A stretch of 35,452 nt of DNA from Comamonas sp. (GCF_009360615.1 NZ_SPEY01000094.1:1-35452); one strand, 5' to 3'; shown: positions 22,149 to 31,521, counted from the stretch's first letter. A program made the numbers and translations. The notes: a model not told the origin generated them from the sequence alone.

Positions 22149-24515
22149 TCAGGCCTTGGGGAGCAGCAAGGTGAAGCAGCTGCCCAGGCCAGGCCGACTG
22201 CTGATCTGCAGACTCCCGCCGTGGCGCTGTGCCACGGTGCGCGTGAAGGCCAGGCCCAGGCCCACGCCGTCCATGCGCTGGTGCTGCTGCAGACGCTCGA
22301 AGGGCTGGCTGAGCCTGGCCAGAGACCTCTCATCCATGCCGGGGCCGTGATCGCGCACGGCAATGCCCCAGTGGCTGCCTTGCTCGACGATGCGGATGTC
22401 GACCACAGCGTCGGCAGCCGTATCTTGTGGCTTGCCGTACTTGATGGCATTGGTCAGCAAATTGATGACGGCGCGGTGCATCAGGCCGGGGTCGCCGTGC
22501 ACGCAGGCTTCGGCATCCGGCAGCTCGAACACCAGTTGCGTGTCCTGCCGGCTGGCCTGGGCCCAGCAGTCCGAGACGGCCTGGTCCGCCAGCAGGCCCA
22601 GATCCAGGACCTCGCTGCGGTATTGCTGCCGCTGGGCTCTGGCCAGATGCACAAAATCGTCCGCCAGCTGCAGCGACGACTGGGCATAGCCCTCGATGCG
22701 CGCAAACAGCACATCCTCCGATTCGATGCGCCTGCCTGTGCGCTGCATCTCCAGCAGGGTGATGATGGAGCCGATGGGCGCGCGGATATCGTGCGAGATG
22801 AACTGCATGGCCTGGTCGCGCTGGGCCTGTGCGCTGCGCAGGTCGCTGATATCGACCAGGGTGATCAGCCAGCCCGAGGTGGGCGGTGCCTCGAAGGTCT
22901 GGCTGAGCAGCATCAGATGGCGACCCTGGGAGTCACGCCCTTCGCTTTGATGCGGCAGCGTGGCATTTTCCATGGCGCTGCGGGTCAGCAAGGGGATGTC
23001 GTCGCCGGGCATCCTGACCGCGCCTTCCCCGTCACTGCCGACACGGTGGAGTTCGGCCAGCAGCAGGACCAGGTCGTCGCCTTGCAGCAGGCCGAGGCCC
23101 AGGCTTTCGACATAGCGGTGGGCTGCGGTATTGGCCAGCAGTACCCGCCCATTGCGGTCGCATACGAAGGTGGCAGATGGCAGCTGGCGCAGGCTTTCGC
23201 TCACGAAGTGATGCAGGGAGCGCAGCTGGCGCGAGGCCTGCTCCACGGCCGAGATGCGCTGATCCAGTGCATCTCCCTTGAGTGCACTGCGGCTGGCGGT
23301 CGGCAACCCCTGGTTTTGCAGATCGCGCAGCTCCAGCGCCAGAAAGCGTGTCGCGGCACGCAGGCGCAGCCAGCTCCACAGCGGGTAGGCCAGCGCCAGA
23401 CTCAGCAGCGCCGCAGCGGGCGCCGTCTGGATATGGCCCCAGCGCGGCGCCAGGCCGGCAATCAGCAGGCTGAGCAAGCCCAGCAGTATGCTGGAAATCA
23501 GCCCGCCAGAAGGGCCGAAACATGCCAGAGCCAGCAGGCCCAGCAGCACGGGCAGCAGATTGAGAATGCGGTTGAGCAGGGCAGAGGCGGGCTCCAGATG
23601 TGTGCCTTGCAGTATGCCGTTGAGCACATGGCCCAGCATTTCGACGTTCGAGATCAGGCGTGCATCCAGGCCGATGGGAGCGGTGAATTTTTCGCCCAGA
23701 CCGGCAGCGGTCGCTCCAATCAGCACATATTTGCCGCGAAAGGCGGCTGCCGGAATGTCGCCGCGCAGGACGTCGATATAGGAGTAGGTGGTGAACGGCG
23801 AGCCCGGGCCTGTCTGGCGGTCATGGGCTGCCCGGGCAAAGGCGATGAAGCGGGGCTGCATTTTTTGCCAGGAATCGGCCGCTGCCGTGCCTGCTGGCGG
23901 CAAAGGCGGTGGCGGGCAGGGGCTGACCTTCAGGCCCACGCAGTGCAGGCTGAGCGCCATATGCCACCAGGGTCGGAGGGGCGTTCCTTCCTGTGCATAA
24001 AAGCGCCGCACCACGCCGTCGGCATCCATCGGCATCTGCGTGTGGCCCAATGCAGCAGCCCCGCCGGCAAGGCCTTGCAGCGGAGCCGTGGCTGCGTGCT
24101 GGGCCGCGCGCGTGACGGGCAGCACGACATTGCCGCTTCTCTTTAGCGCTTGCTGCAGCAGCAGGTCGTCGCCGGGGTAGTCCAGATCTTCCTCGCTGAA
24201 AACCACGTCCAGCCCGATGGCGCGGGGCTGGCCTGGCGCGATGCGATCCAGCAAGGCGGCATGAAGCGCACGGCGCCAGGGCCAGCGGCCGATGCGGTCG
24301 ATGCTGTCGTCGTCGATGGCCACGATGACGACCTCGGCAGAGGCCGGACGCTGGTGCAGCCAGACCGACGTGTCCTGAAGAATGCCGTTGATACGTGGCA
24401 GCTGACCCGTGCCGCTGAGCCACCAGGTCAGGCCGAGGAGGAAGGCGCTGAGCAGCAGCCAGCTCAGCCGCAGATTCTGCAAGCGGCTGGTGCGTAGACT
24501 GGGAGCTTCAACCAT
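22149..24515 (-). CDS. CHASE2-PAS sensor histidine kinase
   Basis: A 788-residue membrane kinase. An N-terminal helix (about 18-35) leads into an extracytoplasmic CHASE2 sensor domain (about 40-310, including VVIVAIDDDSIDRIGRWPW and the GKYVLIGATAAGLG motif). Three closely spaced transmembrane helices (about 315-395) follow, as usual for CHASE2 proteins. Then come a linker, a PAS domain (about 430-545), HisKA with H575 (SHDIRAP) and a HATPase (NLLTNAIKYG, RDHGPGM, GVGLGLAF). No receiver domain is attached. It is third in a minus-strand group after an OmpR-type regulator and a LysM-FecR protein, so these probably form one sensory pathway. The ligand is unknown. The ATG 24515 ribosome site is weak. 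Confidence 0.88.
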   Translation of the reverse strand: MVEAPSLRTSRLQNLRLSWLLLSAFLLGLTWWLSGTGQLPRINGILQDTSVWLHQRPASAEVVIVAIDDDSIDRIGRWPWRRALHAALLDRIAPGQPRAIGLDVVFSEEDLDYPGDDLLLQQALKRSGNVVLPVTRAAQHAATAPLQGLAGGAAALGHTQMPMDADGVVRRFYAQEGTPLRPWWHMALSLHCVGLKVSPCPPPPLPPAGTAAADSWQKMQPRFIAFARAAHDRQTGPGSPFTTYSYIDVLRGDIPAAAFRGKYVLIGATAAGLGEKFTAPIGLDARLISNVEMLGHVLNGILQGTHLEPASALLNRILNLLPVLLGLLALACFGPSGGLISSILLGLLSLLIAGLAPRWGHIQTAPAAALLSLALAYPLWSWLRLRAATRFLALELRDLQNQGLPTASRSALKGDALDQRISAVEQASRQLRSLHHFVSESLRQLPSATFVCDRNGRVLLANTAAHRYVESLGLGLLQGDDLVLLLAELHRVGSDGEGAVRMPGDDIPLLTRSAMENATLPHQSEGRDSQGRHLMLLSQTFEAPPTSGWLITLVDISDLRSAQAQRDQAMQFISHDIRAPIGSIITLLEMQRTGRRIESEDVLFARIEGYAQSSLQLADDFVHLARAQRQQYRSEVLDLGLLADQAVSDCWAQASRQDTQLVFELPDAEACVHGDPGLMHRAVINLLTNAIKYGKPQDTAADAVVDIRIVEQGSHWGIAVRDHGPGMDERSLARLSQPFERLQQHQRMDGVGLGLAFTRTVAQRHGGSLQISSRPGLGSCFTLLLPKA

Positions 24516-24544
24516 GTGGTGGGCCCGCTTTGATGCTCATGAAG

Positions 24545-24631
24545 CCATAGCTGATAGTGCCTGAAATATATGAATCTCAGGCCTCGGTCCTTTGCTGATT
24601 CAAGAATTTCAAGCGGTTGCAGCTATTGTTT
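24545..24631. repeat. Imperfect inverted repeat (REP-like) between the FecR and kinase genes
   Basis: ATAGCTGATAGTGCCTGAAAT (near 24547) is an imperfect inverse of the segment near 24605-24627, whose complement reads AATAGCTGCAACCGCTTGAA. The pattern resembles a dispersed intergenic repeat I associate with Comamonadaceae genomes, from memory only. It would fold into a long hairpin in the transcript between the two genes. Confidence 0.4.
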
Positions 24632-26380
24632 TCACTGGCGCATCAGACGCAGGCCATTGCCGGAAGTCAGCGCCTGTCCTTCTGATGTGGTCACCCAGTT
24701 GCCGGTCTGGAACTGGCGTGCGGCAGAAAGGTTGCTGCGCAGACCGTTGGCGTCTTCGACCTGCATCTGCAAATAGTAGGTACCGGCTGGAAGCTCCTGC
24801 GTATTCCACTGCGGCTGGGTCACCCAGGTGTCGATCAGGGGGGCGGCAGAACCGTTGTCGCTGATCACCACGATACGGTAGCGCTGTCCCTCTTCGCCGG
24901 CCCAGTGAATCAGGCGGCTGCCTTCGCCGGCCGTACCGCCGATCTGCAGCTCGGGAGATCTGGGCGCCTGGGCCAATTTCAGCTTCTGCGGGGCGGCGAA
25001 GGGGCCCGCATCCAGCTGGCCGTTGGCCAGCACACGGATGCTACCCGCTCGCCACAGGTATTCGCCGACAGGCAGGCTGGCCAGCGCATCGGGGGCTAGT
25101 GCGCAGTCCTGGAGCGGTCCGGCGTCGATGAGCGGATCGGCAAAGCTGCCGCTCGCAGCGATGACCTGGATGCGGTAGGCCGAGGCTTCGGCCACCTGGG
25201 TGCACTTCAGGCCGTGCTGACCCAGTGCGATGGAGGCCTGGGGCGCAGGCGACTCGTAGAGCGGGGGCACCGGATGGGCCTTGACGCGCAGTGATTGCAG
25301 GCTGGGTTTGCCGGGAATGCCGTTGGCATCAATGGCGCGAATGGCGGCGATATAGTTGCCGTCCTCCACCCCTGTCAGTCGTGCCGGTGACCGGGCGAAC
25401 AGGCCGCCACGCACGATCTGAGTCAAATTCCTGTCCTGGGCCAGCAGCACCTGATAGCGCACCGCACCCGCCATGGCGGGCAGGGGCAGGCTGACCCAGC
25501 TGGCATCTTCGACCAAAGCGGGCCAGGAGCCAATATCGGGAGCCATCAGCATGGCCGTGGGCTTGCCGAGCTGTCCATCGGCGGACACGGACAGGCCTTG
25601 ACCGGGCTGGAGCAGGGCCGAGGGCTGGCCCGAGCGCACGGCGACCGAGCCTTCGTCAACGGCTGCAGCCGTGCGTCCCTGGTCATCGCTCCACACCAGA
25701 AACCGGGTGCCGCGCACGCTGGTCGATGCTGCCTGGGTGCGCACTTCGAAGCGGCGCTCGCCGTTGGCTTGCTTGGGGATGTTGGCTTCGATGGTGCCCT
25801 CGCGCAGATCAATGACGGACTGCAGGCTGCCGGCGCGGCCTTTGCGGCGCATCTGGCGCAGCTCGACATCGGATTCGGACTGAACGCGCACCAGGGAGCC
25901 ATCGGCCAGACGCACTGAGACAAAGGCGTTGGCGGGCACCTGGAGCGAGTCACCCTCCTGCAGCACCTGGCCTTTTCGCACGGGCTGGGGGGGCGCGCTG
26001 CCCGGATCGGCGAGATGGTCGAGCGGACGCGTGGTTTGCACATCGCCCTGCACAAATTCCACCGAGGCCATCGCGGCACGCAGCAGGCGGGTGGGAATTT
26101 CCAGCACCGAGCCCGGGCGCAGGCGCAGCGGGTCCAGCACCTTGTTATGGCTTTGCAGCGATGTCCAGCGCTTGTGGTCGCCCAGATAGCGCGCTGCCAG
26201 CTCTTCCAGCGTATCTCCTGGCACCACGCGGTGGGCAATGGCATCGCTGCCGCGTGGCGTGATCTGGGCATGGGCGACACCCGACGCCGTCATCCCTCCG
26301 AGCACCACCCAGAGCATGCCAGCGCCCAGCATGGGCAAAGCGGGGCGGGAAGAGGAAAGGAGAGGGCGTAATGCAGGCAT
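24632..26380 (-). CDS. Exported LysM-FecR domain protein
   Basis: A 582-residue protein. From ATG 26380 there is a signal-peptide-like start: a basic and hydrophobic stretch ending in ASGVAHA-Q at about residue 39. A LysM domain follows (about 50-100, HRVVPGDTLEELAARYLGDH), then a FecR domain (about 125-285, DLREGTIEANIPKQ, TSVRGTRFLV, VDEGSVAVRSG). Two or more repeats of fibronectin-like beta modules (about 310-570) complete it. LysM binds peptidoglycan; FecR domains act as periplasmic signalling modules. The frame is open to 26491 but that would overlap the regulator gene, so 26380 is preferred, 31 bases past the regulator stop. Lying between a response regulator and a CHASE2 kinase, it is a candidate periplasmic partner of that kinase. 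Confidence 0.85.
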   Translation of the reverse strand: MPALRPLLSSSRPALPMLGAGMLWVVLGGMTASGVAHAQITPRGSDAIAHRVVPGDTLEELAARYLGDHKRWTSLQSHNKVLDPLRLRPGSVLEIPTRLLRAAMASVEFVQGDVQTTRPLDHLADPGSAPPQPVRKGQVLQEGDSLQVPANAFVSVRLADGSLVRVQSESDVELRQMRRKGRAGSLQSVIDLREGTIEANIPKQANGERRFEVRTQAASTSVRGTRFLVWSDDQGRTAAAVDEGSVAVRSGQPSALLQPGQGLSVSADGQLGKPTAMLMAPDIGSWPALVEDASWVSLPLPAMAGAVRYQVLLAQDRNLTQIVRGGLFARSPARLTGVEDGNYIAAIRAIDANGIPGKPSLQSLRVKAHPVPPLYESPAPQASIALGQHGLKCTQVAEASAYRIQVIAASGSFADPLIDAGPLQDCALAPDALASLPVGEYLWRAGSIRVLANGQLDAGPFAAPQKLKLAQAPRSPELQIGGTAGEGSRLIHWAGEEGQRYRIVVISDNGSAAPLIDTWVTQPQWNTQELPAGTYYLQMQVEDANGLRSNLSAARQFQTGNWVTTSEGQALTSGNGLRLMRQ

Positions 26381-26411
26381 GAGAGGTACAGGGTGTAGGG
26401 GCTGCTCACGT

Positions 26412-27122
26412 TCAAGCAGCCGGGGTTGCAGGCTCCGCAGTTTCGGGGGCATCCAGGCGATAGCCATAGCCATAGACGGCCGAGATGGCATAGGGCCGGC
26501 CGGCGCGCAGATTCAGCAGATTGCGCAGGCGCGAGACATGAGTGTCCAGTGAGCGCGACTGCACCTCGGCGTTGTGGCCCCAGACGACTTCGCGCAGATG
26601 ATCGCGCGAGAGCAGCCGTCCCTGGTTCTGGAACAGGGTCAACGCCAGCGTGTATTCACGGTGTGTCACTTCCACGGGCCTGCCCTCCATCTCTATGCCG
26701 TTGGTGGTCGTGAGGAATCGGTAGGGGCCGAAGTCCAGCACGCTCTGCACCGTGAGCGGGTAGGCGCGGCGCAGCAGGGCTGCAATGCGTGCACGCAGCT
26801 CACCCGCGCGGATGGGCTTGATCATGAAGTCATCGGCTCCGCTGGCCAGACCTTCGACAATGTCGGCCTCTTCGCTGCGGTGGGTCACGAAGATGATCGG
26901 CACTTCCTTGCTGATGTGCTCGCGAACCCAGCGCACGATATCGGGCCCGCTGCTATCGGGCAGTTCCCAGTCGACAAGCAGCAGATCGAAGCTTTCACGG
27001 CGCAGGGCCAGTTGAAGGGCAGCCCCCTTGAGATAAGAGTGGCAGCTGTGCCCAGCTTCCGTCGCGACTTGTTGCAACAGTTCCAGTTGGAGTGGATCGT
27101 CGTCCAGGGCAGCAATGCGCAT
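26412..27122 (-). CDS. OmpR-family response regulator
   Basis: A 236-residue regulator with a REC domain (D7-D9 acidic pocket, phospho-acceptor D51 in VDWELPDSSG, T80, K102 in MIKPI) and an OmpR-type winged helix (about 130-225, EVTHREYTLALTLFQNQG, RSLDTHVSRLRNLL, ISAVYGYGYRL). A short Ala/Pro/Glu tail follows. It is the first gene of the group with the LysM-FecR and CHASE2 kinase genes, so it is the likely output of that kinase. Target genes are unknown. Confidence 0.9.
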   Translation of the reverse strand: MRIAALDDDPLQLELLQQVATEAGHSCHSYLKGAALQLALRRESFDLLLVDWELPDSSGPDIVRWVREHISKEVPIIFVTHRSEEADIVEGLASGADDFMIKPIRAGELRARIAALLRRAYPLTVQSVLDFGPYRFLTTTNGIEMEGRPVEVTHREYTLALTLFQNQGRLLSRDHLREVVWGHNAEVQSRSLDTHVSRLRNLLNLRAGRPYAISAVYGYGYRLDAPETAEPATPAA

Positions 27123-27155
27123 CGGTCGTTCCTTTAGTGCGAAGGATTAAATCCG

Positions 27156-27181
27156 CGCTGCCCTTCGCATGCGGGGCAGCG
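27156..27181. terminator. Hairpin between trpS and the regulator gene
   Basis: CGCTGCCC / GGGCAGCG, a perfect eight-base stem with a ten-base loop. No T run follows, so it is only a possible terminator or attenuator after trpS on the minus strand. Confidence 0.35.
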
Positions 27182-27201
27182 TCCCATCGGGCGGTGAGGC
27201 G

Positions 27202-28503
27202 CTAGTGCTCGGCGGCCTCACGCAGTTGTTGCAGAGCCTGGATCACCTGTCCGTCGCTGACGTCGGGCAGTGACTGCAGGCGCGGCTTCAGGGCGGCCAG
27301 CGCCGTCGCGCCGTCGCGCTGCAACTGGGCAATGCTCTGGCCCGCTTCCTTGGGCGCTGCAAAGCCGAGGCTTTGCAGCAGCAACTGGCCGTCTGCAGCC
27401 ACCAGCTTGAAGTAGAACTGGCCATCGGACTCGCGGTACTGCTTGAACTGGGGCAGTGCCGTCTTGGCTGCCTTGGCCTTGGTCTTGCTGGTTTGAGCGA
27501 GGTTGCGGATGCCTACGGCGGCACGCAGCTGCTGCAGCAAAGGGGTGGCCAGCTTGCGGGCCTTGACGGCACCGGCCTGAAGAATCTCTTCCAGCTCGGC
27601 GGGGTGGGCAATCAGGTACTCGTAGCGCTCGCGCATGGGGGCGATTTCGCGGTCGATGCGCTCGAACAGGATCTGCTTGGCATCGCCCCAGGCAATGCCT
27701 TCGGCATATTGCTGGCGCAGGGCGGCACTCTCCTCTTCGCTGGCAAAGCCCTGGTAGATCTGGAACAGGGCCGAGCCTTCGACCTCCTTGGCTTGGCCGG
27801 GAGCGCGCGAGTCGGTGGTGATGCTGTTGATGAGCTTGCGCAGCTGCTCGCGTGGTGCGAACAGCGGAATCGTGTTGTTGTAGCTCTTGCTCATCTTGCG
27901 ACCGTCAAGGCCGGGCAGGGTGGCGACGGACTCTTCCACCACGGCTTCGGGCAGGGTGAAGTACTCGCTGCCGTAGATGTGGTTGAAGCTGGACGCCATA
28001 TCGCGCGCCATCTCCAGATGCTGGACCTGGTCGCGGCCCACGGGGACCTTGTTGGCGTTGAAGATCAGGATGTCGGCACCCATGAGCACAGGGTACATGA
28101 AGAGACCGGCGGTCACGCCGTCGTCGGGTTCGGTGCCGGATGCATTGTTCTTGTCCACCGCCGCCTTGTAGGCATGGGCGCGGTTGAGCAGGCCCTTGCC
28201 GGTCACGCAGGTCAGAAACCAGGTCAGCTCGGGAATCTCGGGGATGTCCGACTGGCGGTAGAAGGTCACATGCTCGGGGTCCAGGCCCGCGGCCAGCCAG
28301 CTGGCTGCAATCTCGATGGTCGAGCGCTGCACGCGCTCGGGGTCCTGGCATTTGATGAGGGCGTGGTAGTCGGCCAGAAAGTAGAAGTTCTCCACATTCT
28401 TGTCGCGGCTGGCTTCGATGGCCGGACGCATCATGCCTGCGTAGTTGCCCAGGTGCGGGGTACCGCTGGGGGTGATGCCGGTCAGAAAACGGGTGGTGCT
28501 CAT
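27202..28503 (-). CDS. trpS: Tryptophanyl-tRNA synthetase
   Basis: It charges tRNA-Trp with tryptophan using ATP. A class I synthetase with the HIGH-like motif at residues 16-19 (PHLGN) and the KMSKS motif near 203 (GRKMSKS). It is 433 residues long, about 100 more than E. coli TrpS (334); the extra residues form the C-terminal part (from about 335, KAKAAKTALPQFKQYRESDG), an extension also known in other Betaproteobacteria. ATG 28503 gives the usual N-terminus; an ATG four codons upstream is possible. It lies 42 bases after the M50 protease gene on the same strand. Confidence 0.96.
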   Translation of the reverse strand: MSTTRFLTGITPSGTPHLGNYAGMMRPAIEASRDKNVENFYFLADYHALIKCQDPERVQRSTIEIAASWLAAGLDPEHVTFYRQSDIPEIPELTWFLTCVTGKGLLNRAHAYKAAVDKNNASGTEPDDGVTAGLFMYPVLMGADILIFNANKVPVGRDQVQHLEMARDMASSFNHIYGSEYFTLPEAVVEESVATLPGLDGRKMSKSYNNTIPLFAPREQLRKLINSITTDSRAPGQAKEVEGSALFQIYQGFASEEESAALRQQYAEGIAWGDAKQILFERIDREIAPMRERYEYLIAHPAELEEILQAGAVKARKLATPLLQQLRAAVGIRNLAQTSKTKAKAAKTALPQFKQYRESDGQFYFKLVAADGQLLLQSLGFAAPKEAGQSIAQLQRDGATALAALKPRLQSLPDVSDGQVIQALQQLREAAEH

Positions 28504-28545
28504 AGGGATCAACAACAGATATCAGTAGCAGACCAGGCGCCGGGT

Positions 28546-29214
28546 TCAGCGCAGCAAGGCCATGAAGGGATAGAGGATCAGATCGATGGCCGAGTAGCCC
28601 AGACTCATCAGCGGGCGCAGCCAGAAGCTGCCGACCACGCCGGCAATCACCAATGCCATGACGATGAAAAAGCCATAGGGCTCGATGCGCGCCAGCACTT
28701 GCGCCTGCTTCCAGGGCAGCAGACCAACCAGGATGCGACCTCCGTCCAGAGGCGGCAGCGGAAACAGATTGAAGGCCCACATCACCAGATTGACCAGGAT
28801 GCCGGCACGGCACATCTCGAGGAAAAAGCGCTCCTGCATGCCCGTGCCTACCAGCACGATCAGCAGCAAGCCCCAGAAAACGGCCTGCAGGAAGTTGGAG
28901 GCCGGGCCGGCCAGCGCGACCCAGATCATGTCGCGCTTGGGGTGGCGCAGATGGTCAAAGCGCACGGGGACGGGCTTGGCGTAGCCGAAAAGAAATGCGC
29001 CCGAGGTGGCGAAATACAGCAGCAGCGGCATCAAGATGGTGCCGATGGGGTCGATATGCTTGATGGGGTTGAGCGTGATGCGCCCCATCATGGCTGCGGT
29101 GTTGTCGCCAAAGTGACGCGCCGCATAGCCGTGCGCCGCCTCATGAATGGTGATGGCGAACAGCACAGGCAGTGCGTAAATCAGTACGGTTTGTATGAGT
29201 TCGGAAGGTTCCAC
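28546..29214 (-). CDS. Site-2 protease-family (M50) membrane metallopeptidase
   Basis: A 222-residue multi-pass protein with zinc motif HEAAH at residues 24-28 within the first hydrophobic region, a central NPIKHIDPIGTILMP segment, and the second motif PLPPLDGGRIL near 157, whose aspartate is the third zinc ligand. This is the compact group-3 S2P type without a PDZ domain, common upstream of trpS in Betaproteobacteria. It cleaves transmembrane substrates; the physiological target is unknown. It shares its strand with trpS and the regulator gene. Confidence 0.9.
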   Translation of the reverse strand: MEPSELIQTVLIYALPVLFAITIHEAAHGYAARHFGDNTAAMMGRITLNPIKHIDPIGTILMPLLLYFATSGAFLFGYAKPVPVRFDHLRHPKRDMIWVALAGPASNFLQAVFWGLLLIVLVGTGMQERFFLEMCRAGILVNLVMWAFNLFPLPPLDGGRILVGLLPWKQAQVLARIEPYGFFIVMALVIAGVVGSFWLRPLMSLGYSAIDLILYPFMALLR

Positions 29215-29439
29215 GCACTGATTGTCTCAGACGCCGCGTCAAACTGCTGTGTTGTGCGGGGACAAGCCATGTGTGGTTGCAGAAATACGGGTTGCACATA
29301 GTTGTGTGGTAAACCAGATGTAGCAAAATGCAACCCGCACAGATTTCCGGGTACGGCTCGTTTGTGGGCACAGGTGTGTGCGGTTTGGCGGCTTCAATAC
29401 ATAACACGGCGTTCGGCACGACAGGGCAAGGGGATCGAT
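29215..29439. other. Divergent region between M50 protease and chemoreceptor
   Basis: A 225-base divergent gap that must carry both promoters. It contains no long palindrome and no convincing sigma-28 (flagellar) promoter. The ribosome site for the chemoreceptor (AAGGGGAT) is at its right end. Confidence 0.4.
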
Positions 29440-30696
29440 ATGACGGTAAGCAAGCGACTGGTGATCGCGTTTGTCAGCATCAGTGTTTTTGTGCTGGCTT
29501 TGATGGGGATTGCCTGGTCAGCAATGTCCGATGTGCTGGAGGTCCTGAACGCGGGCTCGCTGACGGCGCAGCAGTCTCAGAACCTGATGGCCGAGGTGGA
29601 GCGTTCGCGCTGGTGGCTGCTGGCGCTGGGGGCCTGGGTCTGCATTTCCTGCGCCTGGTCCTGGGTCAGCCTGCGCAGCCGCATCGTGGCGCCCTTGCAG
29701 GAGGCCATCCTGATTGCCGAGACCGTGGCTGCCGGGGATCTGAGCAAGGAGTTCTCCTCCAACGCCGAAGGCGAGTTCGGACGCTTGCTGACGGCGCTGA
29801 GCACCATGGAGGACACGCTGACCGAGCTCGTGGGACGGATCAAGCAGTCCACCGACTCCCTGGCTGTTTCGGCCTACGAGATCGATGCAGGCAACACCAA
29901 CCTCTCCAGCCGCACCGAGCAGCAGGTCAGTGCGCTGACCGAAACCGCCGCAAGCATGGAGCAGCTCACCGTCACCGTTCGCCAGAATGCCGAGCGTGCC
30001 CATTCGGCGAGTTCTCTGGCCGTCGCGGCTTCGGCCACAGCCGGGCGCGGCGGCGAAGTGGTGGATCAGGTGGTTCACACCATGGACGCCATCAGCAGCA
30101 GCTCGCGCAAGATTGTCGACATCATTCAAGTGATCGAAGGCATCGCCTTCCAGACCAACATCCTGGCGCTCAATGCGGCCGTGGAAGCGGCGCGTGCCGG
30201 CGAGCAGGGACGCGGCTTCGCCGTGGTGGCCAGCGAGGTGCGCTCGCTGGCGCAGCGCAGTGCCGAGGCGGCCAAGCAGATCAAGGAACTGATCACGGCC
30301 AGCGTGACCCAGGTTGAAAGCGGCTCGGGCCTGGTGGGCCAGGCCGGCAGCACCATGAAGGAAATCATGCAGTCCGTGGGTCAGGTCACCGGTCTGCTGA
30401 GCGAAATCTCGGGTGCGCTGCAGCAGCAAAGCGAGGGCATTGCCCATGTGAACACGGCCGTGGCCCATATGGACAGCACCAATCAGGAGAACGCGGCCCT
30501 GGTCATGCAGGCCACCCAAGCCGCAGCGGCGCTCAATGCGCGCACGCAGGATCTGCAGCAGGCCGTGGGTGCCTTCAAGCTCGATGATGACGAGGCGCCG
30601 GCTCTGGCACCGGCTGCCATGCCGGCGCCGCGCCGGGCTTCGACCGTTCAGGCCCAGCCGGCCCGCGCCCGCGAGCTGGCCTACGAAGAAGTCTGA
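29440..30696 (+). CDS. Methyl-accepting chemotaxis protein with minimal periplasmic loop
   Basis: A 418-residue chemoreceptor. Transmembrane helices lie at about 7-27 and 58-78, leaving a periplasmic loop of only about 30 residues, too short for any known ligand-binding domain. A HAMP domain (about 80-130) and a full signalling domain with the conserved hairpin tip ([21 protein letters not shown]) follow. The tail is Pro/Ala-rich and ends in YEEV, with no CheR-docking NWETF-type pentapeptide. ATG 29440 has AAGGGGAT about five bases ahead; the frame is open upstream to 29302 without support. With so small an input domain it may sense membrane or cytoplasmic state, or work with other receptors. 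Confidence 0.9.
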   Translation: MTVSKRLVIAFVSISVFVLALMGIAWSAMSDVLEVLNAGSLTAQQSQNLMAEVERSRWWLLALGAWVCISCAWSWVSLRSRIVAPLQEAILIAETVAAGDLSKEFSSNAEGEFGRLLTALSTMEDTLTELVGRIKQSTDSLAVSAYEIDAGNTNLSSRTEQQVSALTETAASMEQLTVTVRQNAERAHSASSLAVAASATAGRGGEVVDQVVHTMDAISSSSRKIVDIIQVIEGIAFQTNILALNAAVEAARAGEQGRGFAVVASEVRSLAQRSAEAAKQIKELITASVTQVESGSGLVGQAGSTMKEIMQSVGQVTGLLSEISGALQQQSEGIAHVNTAVAHMDSTNQENAALVMQATQAAAALNARTQDLQQAVGAFKLDDDEAPALAPAAMPAPRRASTVQAQPARARELAYEEV

Positions 30697-30858
30697 TTCG
30701 GAAAGACGCGCGCAGATGGCGGGGCGCCGGGGGGCGCTGCGGCCCATGATGGCATCCCATCCGCCGGTGCCGACAGCCCCGCAGAGCCCTGGGGGACGGG
30801 CCCCTGCCTGAAGGCCGGTGCGAGCGGCGGCCTCTGCGGGTCCTGCAGTTTGCAGCGC

Positions 30859-31503
30859 TTATTCCGGCTGCAGTCCGATGTCCGTCAGGCTGCCCATGCC
30901 CTGGCGCACCACGACGGGCGGATTGTTCAAGGCCATGGGTGTGAGGTCCAGCACCGTGGTGGGTTGCTGCGGGCAGGCACCGGAGTCGACCACGGCATCC
31001 AGCTCATGGGGAAAGCGCTCCAGAATGGAAGCGGCATCATGGAGCGGCTCGGTCTCGCCTGGCGCGATCAATGTGGTGGCCAGCAAAGGCTCGCCCAGCT
31101 CTTCCAGCAGCAGCTGCAGTCCCTTGCGATCCGGCACGCGCAGGCCGATGGTTTTGCGCGACGGGTGGCTCAGGCGCTTGGGCACTTCCTTGCTGGCCTC
31201 GAGAATGAAGGTGTACGGACCTGGCGTGGCCAGCTTGAGCAAGCGGTACTGGCGGTTGTCCACGCGGGCATAGTTGGCCAGCTCCGACAGATCGCGGCAC
31301 AGCAGCGTGAGGTGGTGCTTGTCGTTGATCTGCCGGATGCGGCGCATGCGGTCCACGGCACTCTTGTCGTCCAGATGGCAGACCAGGGCGTAGCTGGAGT
31401 CGGTGGGCACGGCCAGAATGGCGCCCTTGCGCAACATCTCTGCCGCCTGCTTGACGATGCGGGGTTGCGGGTTCTGCGGATAGACTTCGAAAACGGTCGT
31501 CAT
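30859..31503 (-). CDS. yciO: YciO-family protein (YrdC/Sua5-like)
   Basis: A 214-residue YrdC/Sua5-fold protein (ATG start at 31503, cytosolic) with the typical N-terminal segment (KGAILAVPTDSSYALVCHL), a KHHLTLLCRDLSEL motif characteristic of the YciO branch, and a C-terminal VRQGMGS-type tail. Sua5/YrdC enzymes make threonylcarbamoyl-AMP for tRNA t6A; YciO proteins share the fold but have weaker or unclear activity. It lies 18 bases downstream of the PHP phosphatase gene, the same pairing as yciV-yciO in enterobacteria. Confidence 0.88.
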   Translation of the reverse strand: MTTVFEVYPQNPQPRIVKQAAEMLRKGAILAVPTDSSYALVCHLDDKSAVDRMRRIRQINDKHHLTLLCRDLSELANYARVDNRQYRLLKLATPGPYTFILEASKEVPKRLSHPSRKTIGLRVPDRKGLQLLLEELGEPLLATTLIAPGETEPLHDAASILERFPHELDAVVDSGACPQQPTTVLDLTPMALNNPPVVVRQGMGSLTDIGLQPE

Positions 31504-31521
31504 GCGGCTTCTTTCTTTGCT

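Noticed and set aside
22125..24146. 673-codon plus-strand ORF opposite the CHASE2 kinase
   Set aside because: GC-rich antisense shadow: Gln/Ala/Arg/His-rich, no domains, whereas the minus strand encodes a complete kinase.
27373..29301. 642-codon plus-strand ORF opposite trpS and the M50 protease
   Set aside because: Spans two well-supported minus-strand genes and their gap; composition is typical of a reverse-frame shadow.
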